A stretch of 13,041 bases of DNA from positions 1 through 13,041 of the forward strand of contig JAUWRC010000027.1 of NCBI GenBank assembly GCA_030610745.1, given 5' to 3'. The translations under genes and the position numbers were made by a program. Source of the stretch: Clostridia bacterium. Its GTDB lineage: Bacteria; Aerophobota; Aerophobia; Aerophobales; AE-B3A. This document shows, in pieces, positions 1 to 8,309 of the stretch. The notes under the pieces were generated by a model. It searched no databases. It had not been told where the DNA came from and saw nothing but the letters and a program-made list of their open reading frames with translations. How positions within the stretch are numbered: the stretch's first letter is position 1; each line of letters starts with the position of its first letter.

Positions 1-232
1 AAAAAAAGGGGCGCGAGATATCTATGCTAGCAGCACTCATCCTGTTCTTTCAGGGGATGCTTATGAGAGGATTGAAGACTCCCCCTTGAAGGGACTGGTA
101 GTAACCGATACTATTCCCTTGCGTCAAGGGAAGGTAAAGACCAAATTAAAAGTTCTTTCGGTAGCCCCTTTGTTAGGAGAAGCTGTAAGACGTATTCATG
201 AAAATAAATCTGTAAGTTCTCTATTCTTATGA
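1..232 (+). CDS. prs: Ribose-phosphate pyrophosphokinase (PRPP synthetase), C-terminal 76 residues
   Basis: Partial gene entering from the left edge, read in the frame that starts at base 2 and ending at TGA 230-232. The visible tail contains GARDIYASSTHPVLSGDA, GLVVTDTIPL and a final SVAPLLGEAVRRIHENKSVS stretch ending in SLFL. This is the characteristic C-terminus of bacterial class I PRPP synthetase, which makes phosphoribosyl pyrophosphate from ribose 5-phosphate and ATP in the cytoplasm for nucleotide, His and Trp synthesis. The N-terminal ATP-binding and catalytic parts lie outside the window. The stop is followed almost at once by the rplY ribosome-binding site, so the two genes are probably cotranscribed, as in the common prs-ctc-pth order. 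The identification rests on recognising the family tail and is strong. Confidence 0.95.
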   Translation, partial: KKGARDIYASSTHPVLSGDAYERIEDSPLKGLVVTDTIPLRQGKVKTKLKVLSVAPLLGEAVRRIHENKSVSSLFL

Positions 233-238
233 AAGGAG
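232..238 (+). promoter_or_regulatory. Ribosome-binding site that decides the rplY start
   Basis: AAAGGAG lies 8 bases before the ATG at 247. An in-frame ATG at 229 overlaps the prs stop and precedes this site, so it has no Shine-Dalgarno of its own. The residues it would add (MKGVFL) do not belong to the L25 family N-terminus. The start is therefore placed at 247. Confidence 0.8.
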
Positions 239-246
239 TTTTTTTG

Positions 247-972
247 ATGGAAAAAGTTAGGTTAGAAGCAAAGCTAAGAAATAAAACAGGTAAAGAGTAT
301 GTCCGAAAACTAAGGAAGAAGGAGATATTGCCTGCTGTTCTCTATGGACCTCATCTTAAAAAAAGTCTATCTCTAGAAATAGAGTTAAAAGATCTTCATA
401 ATTTTTTTTCTCATTTTTATAAGAAGGGGAAGATCATTGCTCTGGAGATAGTTGATCAGAAGGTAAACGAACCTCGGGAAGTAATAATTAAAGAAATACA
501 GCGGAATTGGGTGAGTGGCAGCCTCCAGCATATTGATTTCTATGAGATTACCAGAGGAGAGAAAGTAACTACTGTGGTGCCCCTATCCTTTGTGGGTAAA
601 GCTCAAGGGGAGAAATTGGGAGGTATAGTAGAACATCTGGTACGAGAGGTGGAAGTTGAATGTTTCCCCAGAGACCTTCCTTCAGCTATAGAAGTGGACA
701 TAACTTCTTTAAATACAGGGGATTTCCTTGAGGTAAAAGATTTAACCCTGTCTTCCGGGGTAAAGGTTATTACCCATCCCCAGGAAGTAGTAGTTTCAGT
801 AGTTTCTCCTATGAGGAAAGAGGAGGAAGAGAAAGTGGAGGAGGAAGAAATAGCCGAGGAGGTAGAAGTAGTAGGTAAGAAAGAGAAAGAAGTAGAAGAG
901 ACCGCTGGTAAGGGAGAGAAAGAGAAAAAAGAAGAGAAAACACCTGGCAAGGAAAAGGAAGGGAAGGGGTAA
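247..972 (+). CDS. rplY: 50S ribosomal protein L25 / general stress protein Ctc with long charged tail
   Basis: The protein is 241 residues from the ATG at 247. The start MEKVRLEAKLR, the LRKKEILPAVLYGP segment, and the middle part with SGSLQHIDFYEI and KLGGIVEHLVREVEVE followed by PSAIEVDI are typical of the two-domain L25/TL5/Ctc family. This family binds 5S rRNA in the large ribosomal subunit. The L25 core and the C-terminal beta domain end near residue 190. After that comes a tail of about 50 residues made almost entirely of Glu and Lys (for example EEEEKVEEEEIAEEVEVV), predicted to be disordered. Tails of this sort occur in Ctc-type proteins, but this one is long. The gene follows prs at once and precedes pth, which fits a translation-related operon. 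Confidence 0.93.
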   Translation: MEKVRLEAKLRNKTGKEYVRKLRKKEILPAVLYGPHLKKSLSLEIELKDLHNFFSHFYKKGKIIALEIVDQKVNEPREVIIKEIQRNWVSGSLQHIDFYEITRGEKVTTVVPLSFVGKAQGEKLGGIVEHLVREVEVECFPRDLPSAIEVDITSLNTGDFLEVKDLTLSSGVKVITHPQEVVVSVVSPMRKEEEEKVEEEEIAEEVEVVGKKEKEVEETAGKGEKEKKEEKTPGKEKEGKG

Positions 973-986
973 TCTCCCCCTCACCT

Positions 987-1009
987 GAAAAAGCACATCG
1001 TGCTTTTTC
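987..1009 (+). terminator. Probable intrinsic terminator between rplY and pth
   Basis: A perfect 10-bp stem GAAAAAGCAC (987-996) and GTGCTTTTTC (1000-1009) encloses the 3-base loop ATC. The run of T in the right arm gives the A-run/T-run pattern of a bidirectional hairpin terminator. The GC core is short, so it may only attenuate. A second perfect 8-bp hairpin, CTCTCCCC/GGGGAGAG (1011-1018 and 1022-1029), follows directly in the pth leader. Confidence 0.6.
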
Positions 1010-1044
1010 TCTCTCCCCCGAGGGGAGAGGAAAAAGAGTAAGAA

Positions 1045-1602
1045 ATGAGAGTGATATTCGGGTTGGGCAATCCAGGAAAGGAGTATGAGGAGACTCGACA
1101 TAATGTAGGATTTCGTGTTATAGATAGACTCTCCCAGGAATATAAAGTTAAGCTGGATAGTTATCTATGTCAATCCTGGATGGGAGAAGGCAAAATAGGC
1201 AAAGAGAAAATTCTCCTGGCTAAACCTCTTACTTTTGTCAATCTCGCCGGCAGCTCTCTTTCTCAAATTAAGCAAAAATATGCAGTGAAATTAGAAGATA
1301 TAATCCTTATAAGTGACGATGCAGATTTAGACTTAGGTAAACTGAGAGTAGCTCGCGGGGGAGGCGATGGAGGACATAAGGGTCTCAGGTCTATCATTGA
1401 ATCTTTAAAGACGGAAGAGATCCCACGTTTAAAGATTGGCATTGGCAGACCAGACAAAGAGCTCGATTTAGAGGAATATGTACTGGGAAGATTTAGTTCT
1501 AAAGAGAAGGAAATAATTGAAGAGGCGGTGGACAAAGCTACAGAGGCCATAGAGACAATGATAAAGCAGGGAATAGACGAAGCAATGAGAGAATATAATT
1601 AA
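1045..1602 (+). CDS. pth: Peptidyl-tRNA hydrolase
   Basis: A 185-residue protein of normal Pth length. It cleaves peptidyl-tRNA dropped from stalled ribosomes and recycles the tRNA. The family motifs are visible: FGLGNPGKEYEETRHNVGF with Asn9 and the catalytic His19, TFVNLAGSS with Asn66, SDDADLDLGKLR with Asp91, and GGGDGGHKGL. By alignment from memory with E. coli Pth (Asn10, His20, Asn68, Asp93, Asn114), all key residues are present except the last. The usual GHNGL reads GHKGL here, so Asn114 is replaced by Lys112. The gene lies 72 bp after rplY, behind two hairpins, and its ribosome-binding site is weak (GAGG at 1027-1030 or AGAG nearer the start). It is followed after 18 bp by hppA. The family call is firm. 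Confidence 0.95.
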   Translation: MRVIFGLGNPGKEYEETRHNVGFRVIDRLSQEYKVKLDSYLCQSWMGEGKIGKEKILLAKPLTFVNLAGSSLSQIKQKYAVKLEDIILISDDADLDLGKLRVARGGGDGGHKGLRSIIESLKTEEIPRLKIGIGRPDKELDLEEYVLGRFSSKEKEIIEEAVDKATEAIETMIKQGIDEAMREYN

Positions 1603-1620
1603 AAAAGGAGGAAAAAAAAT

Positions 1621-3630
1621 ATGCTGCAGGTTCTCATTTCAGCAGGAGCAGCGGTAATAGGACTTATAGGGGTGGGTTTTTTGATAAGAGGGATTCTCAA
1701 GATGAGTTCGGGAAATGAATTAATGCAGGAGATTTCCAAGACCATTCAGGAAGGAGCAAAAACTTTTCTCCACAGAGAGTATAAAGTAGTAGCTATTCTG
1801 GTGGTTGTAGTAGCCATTTTTCTTTCTCTGGCTCCTTTTATTGTTCAGGGTGCTCTGGTCAATTGGCAGACAGCTATAGCCTTTGTCATAGGGGTCTTTT
1901 GCTCGGCTCTGGCTGGTTGGATTGGAATGAGCATAGCTACCAGAGCTAATGCTAAAACCACTCAGGCTGCCAGGCAAGGACTGAGATCTGCCTTGAATGT
2001 TTCCTTTTCTGGGGGAGCAGTCACTGGCCTGTCTGTAGTTTGTGTAGCTTTTCTGGGATTGATAGGTGTTTTTCTTCTATTCAAAGGCAAACCTATTATC
2101 ATCAATGGATATGCTATGGGGGCTTCCTTAATGGCTTTATTTGCCCGTGCTGGCGGGGGAATTTTTACCAAGGGAGCTGATATGGGAGCAGATTTAGTGG
2201 GAAAGGTGGAAGCAGGAATTCCTGAGGATGATCCTCGCAATCCCGCTGTTATTGCTGATAATGTAGGAGATAATGTAGGAGATGTGGCTGGATTGGGAGC
2301 AGACCTTCTTGAATCTTATGTAGAGTCAATAATTGCTACTTTAGCTATTGCCGCTTCCATAGCTGTTATTTCTTTGACTTATCTTCCTTTTTATCTGGCC
2401 GCCTGGGGGATTCTTGCTTCTCTTATTGGGGTTGGTTGGGTAAAGATGGCCAGGTCAAAAGATCCTCAGACAACTTTAACCAGAGGAACTTATATCTCTG
2501 CTGCTTTGATGATAGCTGGCTCCTTTTTTATTATAAAGTACCTTGGGAGTGCTTATGGGAATTACTCTATTCTTGGACCTTTTTGGGCCATCATTGCTGG
2601 TGTTCTCTCCGGTTTAATTATAGGGGAGGTGAGTGTTTATTATACATCCAGTAAATATAAGCCTACCAAAGAGCTGGCTATTTCCTCTCAGACGGGTCCT
2701 GCCGTGCTAGTGGTGAATGGACTAGCCCTGGGAATGTTATCTACCCTCATTCCCATAGTAGTTATTGCTGCAGCTACCCTTATTGGATTCTTCTTTGCCG
2801 GGATGTACGGAGTAGCTATGGCTGCCCTGGGCATGCTTTCCATCCTGGGTATTACTTTAGCCGTTGACTCTTATGGGCCAGTGGCTGATAATGCAGGAGG
2901 AATTGCTGAAATGGCTCATCTTCCCCCCGAGGTTCGCCAGGTCACTGATAAATTGGATACAGTAGGAAATACCACTGCCGCCATTGGCAAAGGATTTGCT
3001 ATAGGTTCAGCTGCTTTTGCTACTTTAGGGCTAATAACTGCCTATCGAGTTACCATAGGTGACGTTTCTCTTTCCCTTGCTGACCCTAAACTTATGGCTG
3101 GACTGCTCATTGGAGGAATGGTCCCTTATCTTTATGGTGCTCTTTTAGCTAGAGGGGTAGGGAAAGTAGCTTTTCAAGTAGTAGAAGAGGTGAGAAGACA
3201 GTTTAAGGAAATCCCTGGATTATTAAAAGGAAAGGCAAAGGCTGACTCCAGCCGATGCGTAGATATGGCTGCCCGGGGGGCTCTGAGGAATATGATGCTT
3301 CCGGGAATTCTGGCCATAGTTTTTCCCATAAGCATTGGTTTTGCTCTGGGCCCTATAGCCCTGGGAGGATTTCTTGTGGGCTCCCTGGTAGTGGGACTTC
3401 CACTGGGAATACAAACAGCTAATACAGGAGCAGCCCTGGACAACGCTAAAAAGTATATTGAGGAGGGAAATCTGGGAGGAAAGGGCTCCCCCGCTCATAA
3501 GGCAGGAGTAATAGGAGATACAGTGGGAGACCCCTTGAAGGATACAGTGGGTCCTTCCATTAATATCCTTATTAAGTTAATGTCAGTGATTTCCCTTGTC
3601 CTGGCCCCAATTTTTGTAGTTTTACATTAA
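1621..3630 (+). CDS. hppA: Membrane-bound proton/sodium-pumping pyrophosphatase, K+-dependent type
   Basis: A 669-residue polytopic membrane protein in the normal family size range, with many hydrophobic helices. It couples hydrolysis of cytoplasmic pyrophosphate to export of H+ or Na+. Signature motifs are GADMGADLVGKVEAGIPEDD and the following DNVGDNVGDVAG (about residues 185-225), VADNAGGIAEMA (about 421), and GDTVGDPLKDTVGPS (about 632), which together form the Mg-PPi site. At about residue 450 it reads GNTTAAIGKG. Ala and Gly at the two diagnostic positions mark the K+-dependent class, whereas K+-independent enzymes have Lys at the first. A glutamate in ADLLESY of helix 6 fits Na+- or H+-pumping members, so ion choice is not settled. 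A strong Shine-Dalgarno (AAGGAGG, 1605-1611) precedes the ATG. Such pumps are frequent in anaerobes that economise on ATP. Confidence 0.96.
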   Translation: MLQVLISAGAAVIGLIGVGFLIRGILKMSSGNELMQEISKTIQEGAKTFLHREYKVVAILVVVVAIFLSLAPFIVQGALVNWQTAIAFVIGVFCSALAGWIGMSIATRANAKTTQAARQGLRSALNVSFSGGAVTGLSVVCVAFLGLIGVFLLFKGKPIIINGYAMGASLMALFARAGGGIFTKGADMGADLVGKVEAGIPEDDPRNPAVIADNVGDNVGDVAGLGADLLESYVESIIATLAIAASIAVISLTYLPFYLAAWGILASLIGVGWVKMARSKDPQTTLTRGTYISAALMIAGSFFIIKYLGSAYGNYSILGPFWAIIAGVLSGLIIGEVSVYYTSSKYKPTKELAISSQTGPAVLVVNGLALGMLSTLIPIVVIAAATLIGFFFAGMYGVAMAALGMLSILGITLAVDSYGPVADNAGGIAEMAHLPPEVRQVTDKLDTVGNTTAAIGKGFAIGSAAFATLGLITAYRVTIGDVSLSLADPKLMAGLLIGGMVPYLYGALLARGVGKVAFQVVEEVRRQFKEIPGLLKGKAKADSSRCVDMAARGALRNMMLPGILAIVFPISIGFALGPIALGGFLVGSLVVGLPLGIQTANTGAALDNAKKYIEEGNLGGKGSPAHKAGVIGDTVGDPLKDTVGPSINILIKLMSVISLVLAPIFVVLH

Positions 3631-3633
3631 GTT

Positions 3634-3665
3634 CGTATCTCGTATCTCGTATCTAGTATCTCGTA
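3634..3665. repeat. Heptamer tandem repeat (CGTATCT)n
   Basis: Four heptamers in a row, CGTATCT three times then AGTATCT, followed by a partial CGTA. The tract lies just after the hppA stop. On the minus strand it reads as GATACGA-type units, the same class as the degenerate tract at 4546-4569 on the plus strand. The two tracts bracket the NYN gene in opposite orientations. Function is unknown. Confidence 0.75.
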
Positions 3666-3824
3666 AAGGGAGAAAATCGTAAGTGGTTGTCATTCAGACT
3701 GATTACGGACGAATTCACAGGATATAGTATTCTCAAAAAGTCGGAATATAAGAAGCTTGGTTATTGAGATTATTAAAGGTCTTCGTGAAAGAAATAAGGG
3801 GAAAAAGAGGAAATAGAGGAGAAC

Positions 3825-4433
3825 ATGAATAAATTGGCAATTTTCATTGATGCAGGATATCTTGGTAAGTTATGCACAAAAAACTTTAGGTTTGGTAGTG
3901 ACAGCGGTTTTTTGGATTATGAGAAGTTTGTGCAGTGGGTGAGTAGCTCTTCCGAGCTACTTCGAGCATATTACTACGATTGCCTTCCTTACCAATCAGC
4001 CAATCCTACCCCAAAAGAACGGAAGATGCTTTCTAGGAAGCAGAAATTTTTCCATAGTTTAGAGAAAATTCCGCGATTTTGTGTGCGGCAAGGAAAATTA
4101 GTCTTTCGGGGCTATAATGACACTAAGAAGAAACCTATTTTTTTCCAAAAACGGGTGGATTTACGTCTTGGTTTAGATTTAGGATCTTTGGTAAGCACAG
4201 GAAAAATTGACGAGGTAGCAATTGTTGCTGGAGATAGTGACTTTATACCAGCTGTGGAATTTGCCAAGAAAGAAGGGGTAGTAGTTCAGCTGGTTCACGG
4301 TCCTCAGGGAACTTATCACCAAGACTTATGGCTGGAAGCCGATGAAAGGAAGGAAATAACGGAGGATGTTATTAGCAAGTGTACTCTACAAAAAATGAGA
4401 AGACCGCCATTTAGGCGGCCTCTCTTAAAATAA
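3825..4433 (+). CDS. NYN (PIN-like) domain protein, putative RNase, LabA/DUF88-like
   Basis: A 202-residue soluble protein. The N-terminus KLAIFIDAGYLGK has the first acidic residue (Asp9) of the NYN fold. RVDLRLGLDLGSLVSTGKID (Asp112 and Asp118) and VAIVAGDSDFIPAVEFAKKEG (Asp137, Asp139) supply the rest of the usual Asp cluster for divalent metal. Relatives are Mg-dependent single-strand RNases or RNA-processing factors. The substrate here cannot be told. AGGAG sits just before the start. The gene has its own intergenic spaces on both sides (194 and 143 bp), is flanked by heptamer repeats, and is probably not in an operon. The last codons (MRRPPFRRPLLK) run through a GC hairpin, so the C-terminal dozen residues may simply reflect a terminator overlapping the gene end. 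Confidence 0.85.
   Translation: MNKLAIFIDAGYLGKLCTKNFRFGSDSGFLDYEKFVQWVSSSSELLRAYYYDCLPYQSANPTPKERKMLSRKQKFFHSLEKIPRFCVRQGKLVFRGYNDTKKKPIFFQKRVDLRLGLDLGSLVSTGKIDEVAIVAGDSDFIPAVEFAKKEGVVVQLVHGPQGTYHQDLWLEADERKEITEDVISKCTLQKMRRPPFRRPLLK
4401..4426 (+). terminator. Possible intrinsic terminator overlapping the 3' end of the NYN gene
   Basis: CCGCC (4404-4408) and GGCGG (4414-4418) form a 5-bp GC stem with loop ATTTA. The stem extends by two more pairs beyond one mismatch and is followed by the pyrimidine-rich TCTCTT. An A-rich stretch lies upstream. The T tract is weak and the hairpin lies before the stop codon at 4431-4433, which is unusual. Confidence 0.45.
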
Positions 4434-4500
4434 ATGCCTGACCTCCCATAATGGAACGCCAGGAAGTATAACTGTCAAGAGTATACTACATCTTGAAATT

Positions 4501-4530
4501 TTGTCAAGTCCTATTTATAACAGAGATAAA
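4501..4530 (+). promoter_or_regulatory. Weak candidate promoter for the Memo gene
   Basis: TTGTCA (4501-4506, five of six to TTGACA) is followed after 18 bases by GATAAA (4525-4530, four of six to TATAAT), 46 bases before the start codon. This is a plausible sigma70-type promoter by position, but many AT-rich stretches would score similarly. Confidence 0.25.
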
Positions 4531-4545
4531 TCAAACCTTTAACGC

Positions 4546-4569
4546 GCAATACGATATACGCAATACGAG
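4546..4569. repeat. Degenerate heptamer repeat before the Memo gene
   Basis: Read as heptamers this is GCAATAC, GATATAC, GCAATAC, GAG, with the 10-mer CGCAATACGA occurring twice at a 14-base period (4545-4554 and 4559-4568). It is related to the reverse complement of the CGTATCT tract at 3634. Its end supplies the GAGG of the Memo ribosome-binding site. Confidence 0.55.
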
Positions 4570-4576
4570 GTGAAAA

Positions 4577-5431
4577 ATGGCCGAGAACATAAGAGAACCA
4601 GCGGTAGCGGGTACTTTTTATGAGGGAACAAACCAAGCTCTAAGGCAGCAGATTAAGGACTGCTATACGCATTCCCTGGGACCGGGAAATATCCCCAAGC
4701 TAACCTCAAAAAGAGAGGGTAAAATCTTAGGTCTGGTGAGTCCCCATGCTGGCTATGTTTATTCTGGCCCTGTGGCAGCAAGAGGATTTTATGAGGCTGT
4801 CACTGAAGAACTTCCTGAAGTAGTAGTTATTCTGGGTCCCAATCACCGTGGCTTCGGCGCATCTGTAGCTATGGAAGAAAAGGATATATGGAAGACTCCT
4901 TTGGGGGAAACTAGAATAGATAAAGAATTAGCAGAAAAAGTAGTAGGCCTTTCTCCTCTTATACAATTTGATGAGAAAGCCCACCAAAGAGAGCATTCCC
5001 TGGAAGTTCAGCTTCCTTTCCTACAATATAGCTATGGAGAAAGTTTTAAGCTTGTCCCTATCTGTATGATGGAGCAGGATGAGGCCACCAGCCGCCAGGT
5101 AGGAGAAGTGCTTTCAGAAGTACTTAAAGGAAAAAATAGCTTAATCATTGCCAGTACAGATTTTACTCATTACCAGCCAAAAAAAATTGCAGAATCTCAG
5201 GATAAAAAAGCCCTAGAGGCTATTCTTTCTCTAGATCCCAAAAGTCTCAACAAGGCAGTTTCTCGCTATCGTATCTCTATGTGCGGCTCGGGTCCGGTAA
5301 TGGCTATGCTTGTAGCTACCTCTTTACTGGGAGCTAAAAAGGCAAGACTTTTAAAGTACGCCACCTCAGGAGACATCACCGGAGATTACGGAGCAGTAGT
5401 CGGCTATGCCTCAGTAGTGGTAGAGAAGTAG
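4577..5431 (+). CDS. amrB: Memo-family protein (AmmeMemoRadiSam system protein B)
   Basis: A 284-residue cytoplasmic protein of the family's normal length. Characteristic segments are REPAVAGTFYE at the N-terminus, LVSPHAGYVYSGPVAARGF (His57), VVILGPNHRGF (His90), EHSLEVQLPFLQY (about 140-152), ASTDFTHYQP, and MCGSGPVMAM with Cys236. The His/His/Cys set matches the metal-site residues described for human MEMO1 (His49, His81, Cys244), and the fold is related to LigB-type extradiol dioxygenases. In many bacteria and archaea this gene travels with an AMMECR1 protein and a radical SAM enzyme. Neither is visible here, so those partners are absent locally. The chemical role is not established. GAGGTG at 4567-4572 gives the ribosome-binding site. 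UvrA follows after 12 bp, so the two may be cotranscribed. Confidence 0.93.
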   Translation: MAENIREPAVAGTFYEGTNQALRQQIKDCYTHSLGPGNIPKLTSKREGKILGLVSPHAGYVYSGPVAARGFYEAVTEELPEVVVILGPNHRGFGASVAMEEKDIWKTPLGETRIDKELAEKVVGLSPLIQFDEKAHQREHSLEVQLPFLQYSYGESFKLVPICMMEQDEATSRQVGEVLSEVLKGKNSLIIASTDFTHYQPKKIAESQDKKALEAILSLDPKSLNKAVSRYRISMCGSGPVMAMLVATSLLGAKKARLLKYATSGDITGDYGAVVGYASVVVEK

Positions 5432-5443
5432 AAAAAAATTTCA

Positions 5444-8302
5444 ATGAGCCAGAATAAAATCATTATAAAGGGAGCTAGAGAGCATAACCTAAAGAATATA
5501 GATATTGAGATTCCCCGCAATAAATTGGTAGTTATCACGGGTCTGAGCGGCTCAGGAAAATCCTCTCTTGCTTTTGATACTCTCTATGCAGAAGGACAGC
5601 GCCGATATGTAGAATCACTTTCCAGCTATGCCCGCCAATTCTTAGAGCAGATGTCTAAACCCAGGGTGGATTACATTGAAGGTTTATCTCCAGCCATCTC
5701 TATTGAGCAGCGTAAAGCCTCTTCAAATCCCAGATCCACTGTGGCTACCCTTACCGAAATCTACGATTACCTAAGACTTCTCTTCGCTCACATTGGCCAG
5801 CCCCATTGCTATAAGTGTGGAAGGAAAATTCAGCCTCAAACTATAGAAGATATGACGGGCCAGATTATGCAGCTTGAGGAGGGCTCTTTAATCCAGATTT
5901 TATCTCCTCTGGTGCGGGGAAGGAAGGGAGAGCACAGGGACCTTCTGGAAGAGGTAAGAAAAGAGGGTTATTTAAGAATAAGAATTGATGGAGAAATTCG
6001 TCCTTTAGAAGAGGAAGTATTTGTTGATAAGAACAAAAAACATAATATAGAGGTGGTAGTGGATAGATTAGAGGTAAAAAAGGGAATAGAAACCCGCCTG
6101 GCTGATTCTCTGGAAACAGCCAGTGATAGGTCGAAAGGGTTGGTTTTAGTTACTCAAAAGCTCGGTAAAAAAGATAAGGAGTATATTTTTAGCAGGCACT
6201 TTGCCTGCCCGGAGTGCGGTATTAGTTATGAGGAAATATCTCCTCGCATGTTCTCATTTAACAGCCCTTATGGGGCCTGTCCTGCCTGTAATGGCCTCGG
6301 GACCAAGCAAACTATTGATCCCGATCTGGTGGTGCCGGATAAAACTAAGTCTTTAAATAAGGGAGTGATTGTTCCCTGGGAGGAAGGAGTAGGATTCTAC
6401 AGATGGGCAAGAACAGCGGCTAGATATTACTTTAGACAAATTACCTCTCTAGCCAGACATTATGGCTTCTCCTTGGATACCCCTTTCCAGAGCTTACCAG
6501 AGAGGATACGGAAAATTCTTCTTTATGGTTCAGATTCTGAGGAAATTAAGTTTACAGACCGAAAAAGAGGAGAATTCTATGACTACTGGGCTCCTTTTGA
6601 GGGGGTCATTCCTAATTTAGAAAGAAGATACAAGGAGAGCGACTCTGGCTATGTCCAGGAGGAGATATTCAAATACATAAGAGGAACTCCTTGCCCCGAC
6701 TGTGGAGGAGCTCGCCTGCGCAAAGAAAGCTTAGCCGTAACTCTTAAGAGTAGATCTATTTATGATGTAGTCAAGTTAAGTATAAAGGAGAGCAGCACCT
6801 TCTTTTCCCGGTTGAAATTAACCCCGCGGGAAGAGTTGATAGCTGGCGAGATATTAAAGGAAATAAAAAAAAGATTGGGTTTTATGGTCAGTGTGGGATT
6901 GGATTACCTCACTCTGGACAGGAGAGTAAGTACTCTATCAGCAGGGGAGGCAGAGCGTATTCGCCTTGCCACCCAGATAGGCTCCGCATTGGTGGGGGTA
7001 ATTTATATTCTGGATGAACCTACCATTGGCCTACATCAAAGGGATAACAAGAGACTTCTGGATACCTTAAGAGACCTGCGGGATATGGGTAATACTATTA
7101 TCGTGGTAGAGCATGATAGAGCTGCCATAGAAGCAGCGGATCATATTATCGATTTAGGACCGGGAGCAGGGGAACACGGAGGGGAGGTAATAGTAAGTGG
7201 TTCCTTAAAAAATGTTATTAATTGCCAGGCCAGCTTGACTGGCCGGTATCTTAAGGGTGAGCTAAAGATACCTCTTCCTCTCAAGCGCCGTCATCCCAGG
7301 AATGGTCAATATTTAGAGATCATTGGAGCAGCCGAGCATAACCTGAAAGAGATAAATGTTAAGATTCCTTTGGGTACATTTATCTGCGTTACCGGCGTTT
7401 CTGGTTCAGGCAAAAGTACACTGGTGGAAGAGATATTATACCGGGCTCTGGCTCAGTATTTTTATCGCAGTAGAGCCAGGCCGGGAAAGCATACCAGGAT
7501 AGAAGGAGCCGAGCTTATTGATAAGGTTATAGTCATTGATCAATCTCCCATTGGGCGAACTCCTCGCTCTAATCCTGGTACTTACACTGGCCTTTTTACT
7601 CCCATAAGGCAGCTATTTTCCCAGATAGAAGAGGCTAAGATGAGAGGGTACAGCCAGGGCAGATTCAGCTTTAATGTAAGAAGGGGTAGATGCCAGCAGT
7701 GCAAAGGAGAGGGGATGATCAAGATAGAGATGCAGTTTCTTCCTGATGTCTATATCCCTTGTGATGTTTGTAAGGGAAAACGTTACAGCAAAGAGACCCT
7801 TCAGATAAAATACAAAGGTAAAAATATTGCCGATGTATTAGAGCTCACCGTGGAGAAGGCTTTGAAATTTTTCCGCAATATTCCCCAGATAAAAAGAAGA
7901 CTGAAGACCTTAAATGATGTGGGGCTAGGGTATATCCATCTGGGACAATCTGCTACCACCCTCTCCGGAGGTGAAGCGCAGAGAGTAAAACTTTCCAAAG
8001 AACTTTCTAAAATAGGTACAGGTAAGACCTTATATATATTAGATGAACCTACCACTGGTCTTCATTTTGCCGACATAGAGAAACTTTTGAATGTCTTAAG
8101 TCGATTAGTGGATAAGGGAAATACTGTCCTCGTCATTGAGCACAACCCTGATGTGATTAAAGTAGCCGATTATATTATTGATTTAGGCCCAGAAGGAGGT
8201 GAAGAAGGAGGAGAGCTGGTTGCCTTCGGCTCTCCAGAAGAGGTCAGCCAGAATCCCCGCTCTTATACAGGGGAGATATTGAAGAAAGTGCTGAGTGGAT
8301 AA
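5444..8302 (+). CDS. uvrA: UvrABC excinuclease subunit A
   Basis: A full-length 952-residue UvrA, the DNA-damage sensor of nucleotide excision repair that dimerises and loads UvrB. Two ABC ATPase modules are present. The first has Walker A GLSGSGKS at residues 33-40, a signature LSAGEAERIRLATQIGS near 498, and the Walker B segment ILDEPTIGLH near 520. The second has Walker A GVSGSGKST near 651, signature LSGGEAQRVKLSKEL near 839, and ILDEPTTGLH near 866. Zinc-binding CxxC pairs are seen at CYKC (122-125) with CPEC (about 254), and at CQQC with CDVC (about 749-776), the latter being the zinc finger needed for damage recognition. The ATG at 5444 begins MSQNKIIIKGAREHNLKNID, the usual UvrA start. 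The ribosome-binding site is poor, which suggests coupling to the Memo gene. Confidence 0.98.
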   Translation: MSQNKIIIKGAREHNLKNIDIEIPRNKLVVITGLSGSGKSSLAFDTLYAEGQRRYVESLSSYARQFLEQMSKPRVDYIEGLSPAISIEQRKASSNPRSTVATLTEIYDYLRLLFAHIGQPHCYKCGRKIQPQTIEDMTGQIMQLEEGSLIQILSPLVRGRKGEHRDLLEEVRKEGYLRIRIDGEIRPLEEEVFVDKNKKHNIEVVVDRLEVKKGIETRLADSLETASDRSKGLVLVTQKLGKKDKEYIFSRHFACPECGISYEEISPRMFSFNSPYGACPACNGLGTKQTIDPDLVVPDKTKSLNKGVIVPWEEGVGFYRWARTAARYYFRQITSLARHYGFSLDTPFQSLPERIRKILLYGSDSEEIKFTDRKRGEFYDYWAPFEGVIPNLERRYKESDSGYVQEEIFKYIRGTPCPDCGGARLRKESLAVTLKSRSIYDVVKLSIKESSTFFSRLKLTPREELIAGEILKEIKKRLGFMVSVGLDYLTLDRRVSTLSAGEAERIRLATQIGSALVGVIYILDEPTIGLHQRDNKRLLDTLRDLRDMGNTIIVVEHDRAAIEAADHIIDLGPGAGEHGGEVIVSGSLKNVINCQASLTGRYLKGELKIPLPLKRRHPRNGQYLEIIGAAEHNLKEINVKIPLGTFICVTGVSGSGKSTLVEEILYRALAQYFYRSRARPGKHTRIEGAELIDKVIVIDQSPIGRTPRSNPGTYTGLFTPIRQLFSQIEEAKMRGYSQGRFSFNVRRGRCQQCKGEGMIKIEMQFLPDVYIPCDVCKGKRYSKETLQIKYKGKNIADVLELTVEKALKFFRNIPQIKRRLKTLNDVGLGYIHLGQSATTLSGGEAQRVKLSKELSKIGTGKTLYILDEPTTGLHFADIEKLLNVLSRLVDKGNTVLVIEHNPDVIKVADYIIDLGPEGGEEGGELVAFGSPEEVSQNPRSYTGEILKKVLSG

Positions 8303-8309
8303 ATACAGG

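Noticed and set aside
603..950. Long open frame on the minus strand within rplY, with Ser/Phe-rich translation
   Set aside because: It is the complement of the Glu/Lys-rich L25 tail. GAG/GAA/AAA/AAG codons read backwards give Ser/Phe/Leu, so no independent gene is indicated.
2436..2654. 72-codon plus-strand frame inside hppA
   Set aside because: It lies wholly within the pyrophosphatase reading frame and its translation has no family features.
3634..3665. CRISPR array
   Set aside because: The units are only 7 bases with no spacers, and no cas genes are present. Other repeats in the window are also not regularly spaced with unique spacers.
3666..3824. Small gene upstream of the NYN gene (frame ending IIKGLRERNKGKKRK)
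   Set aside because: The open stretch has no start with a ribosome-binding site and no recognisable family, and it shifts frames when extended upstream.
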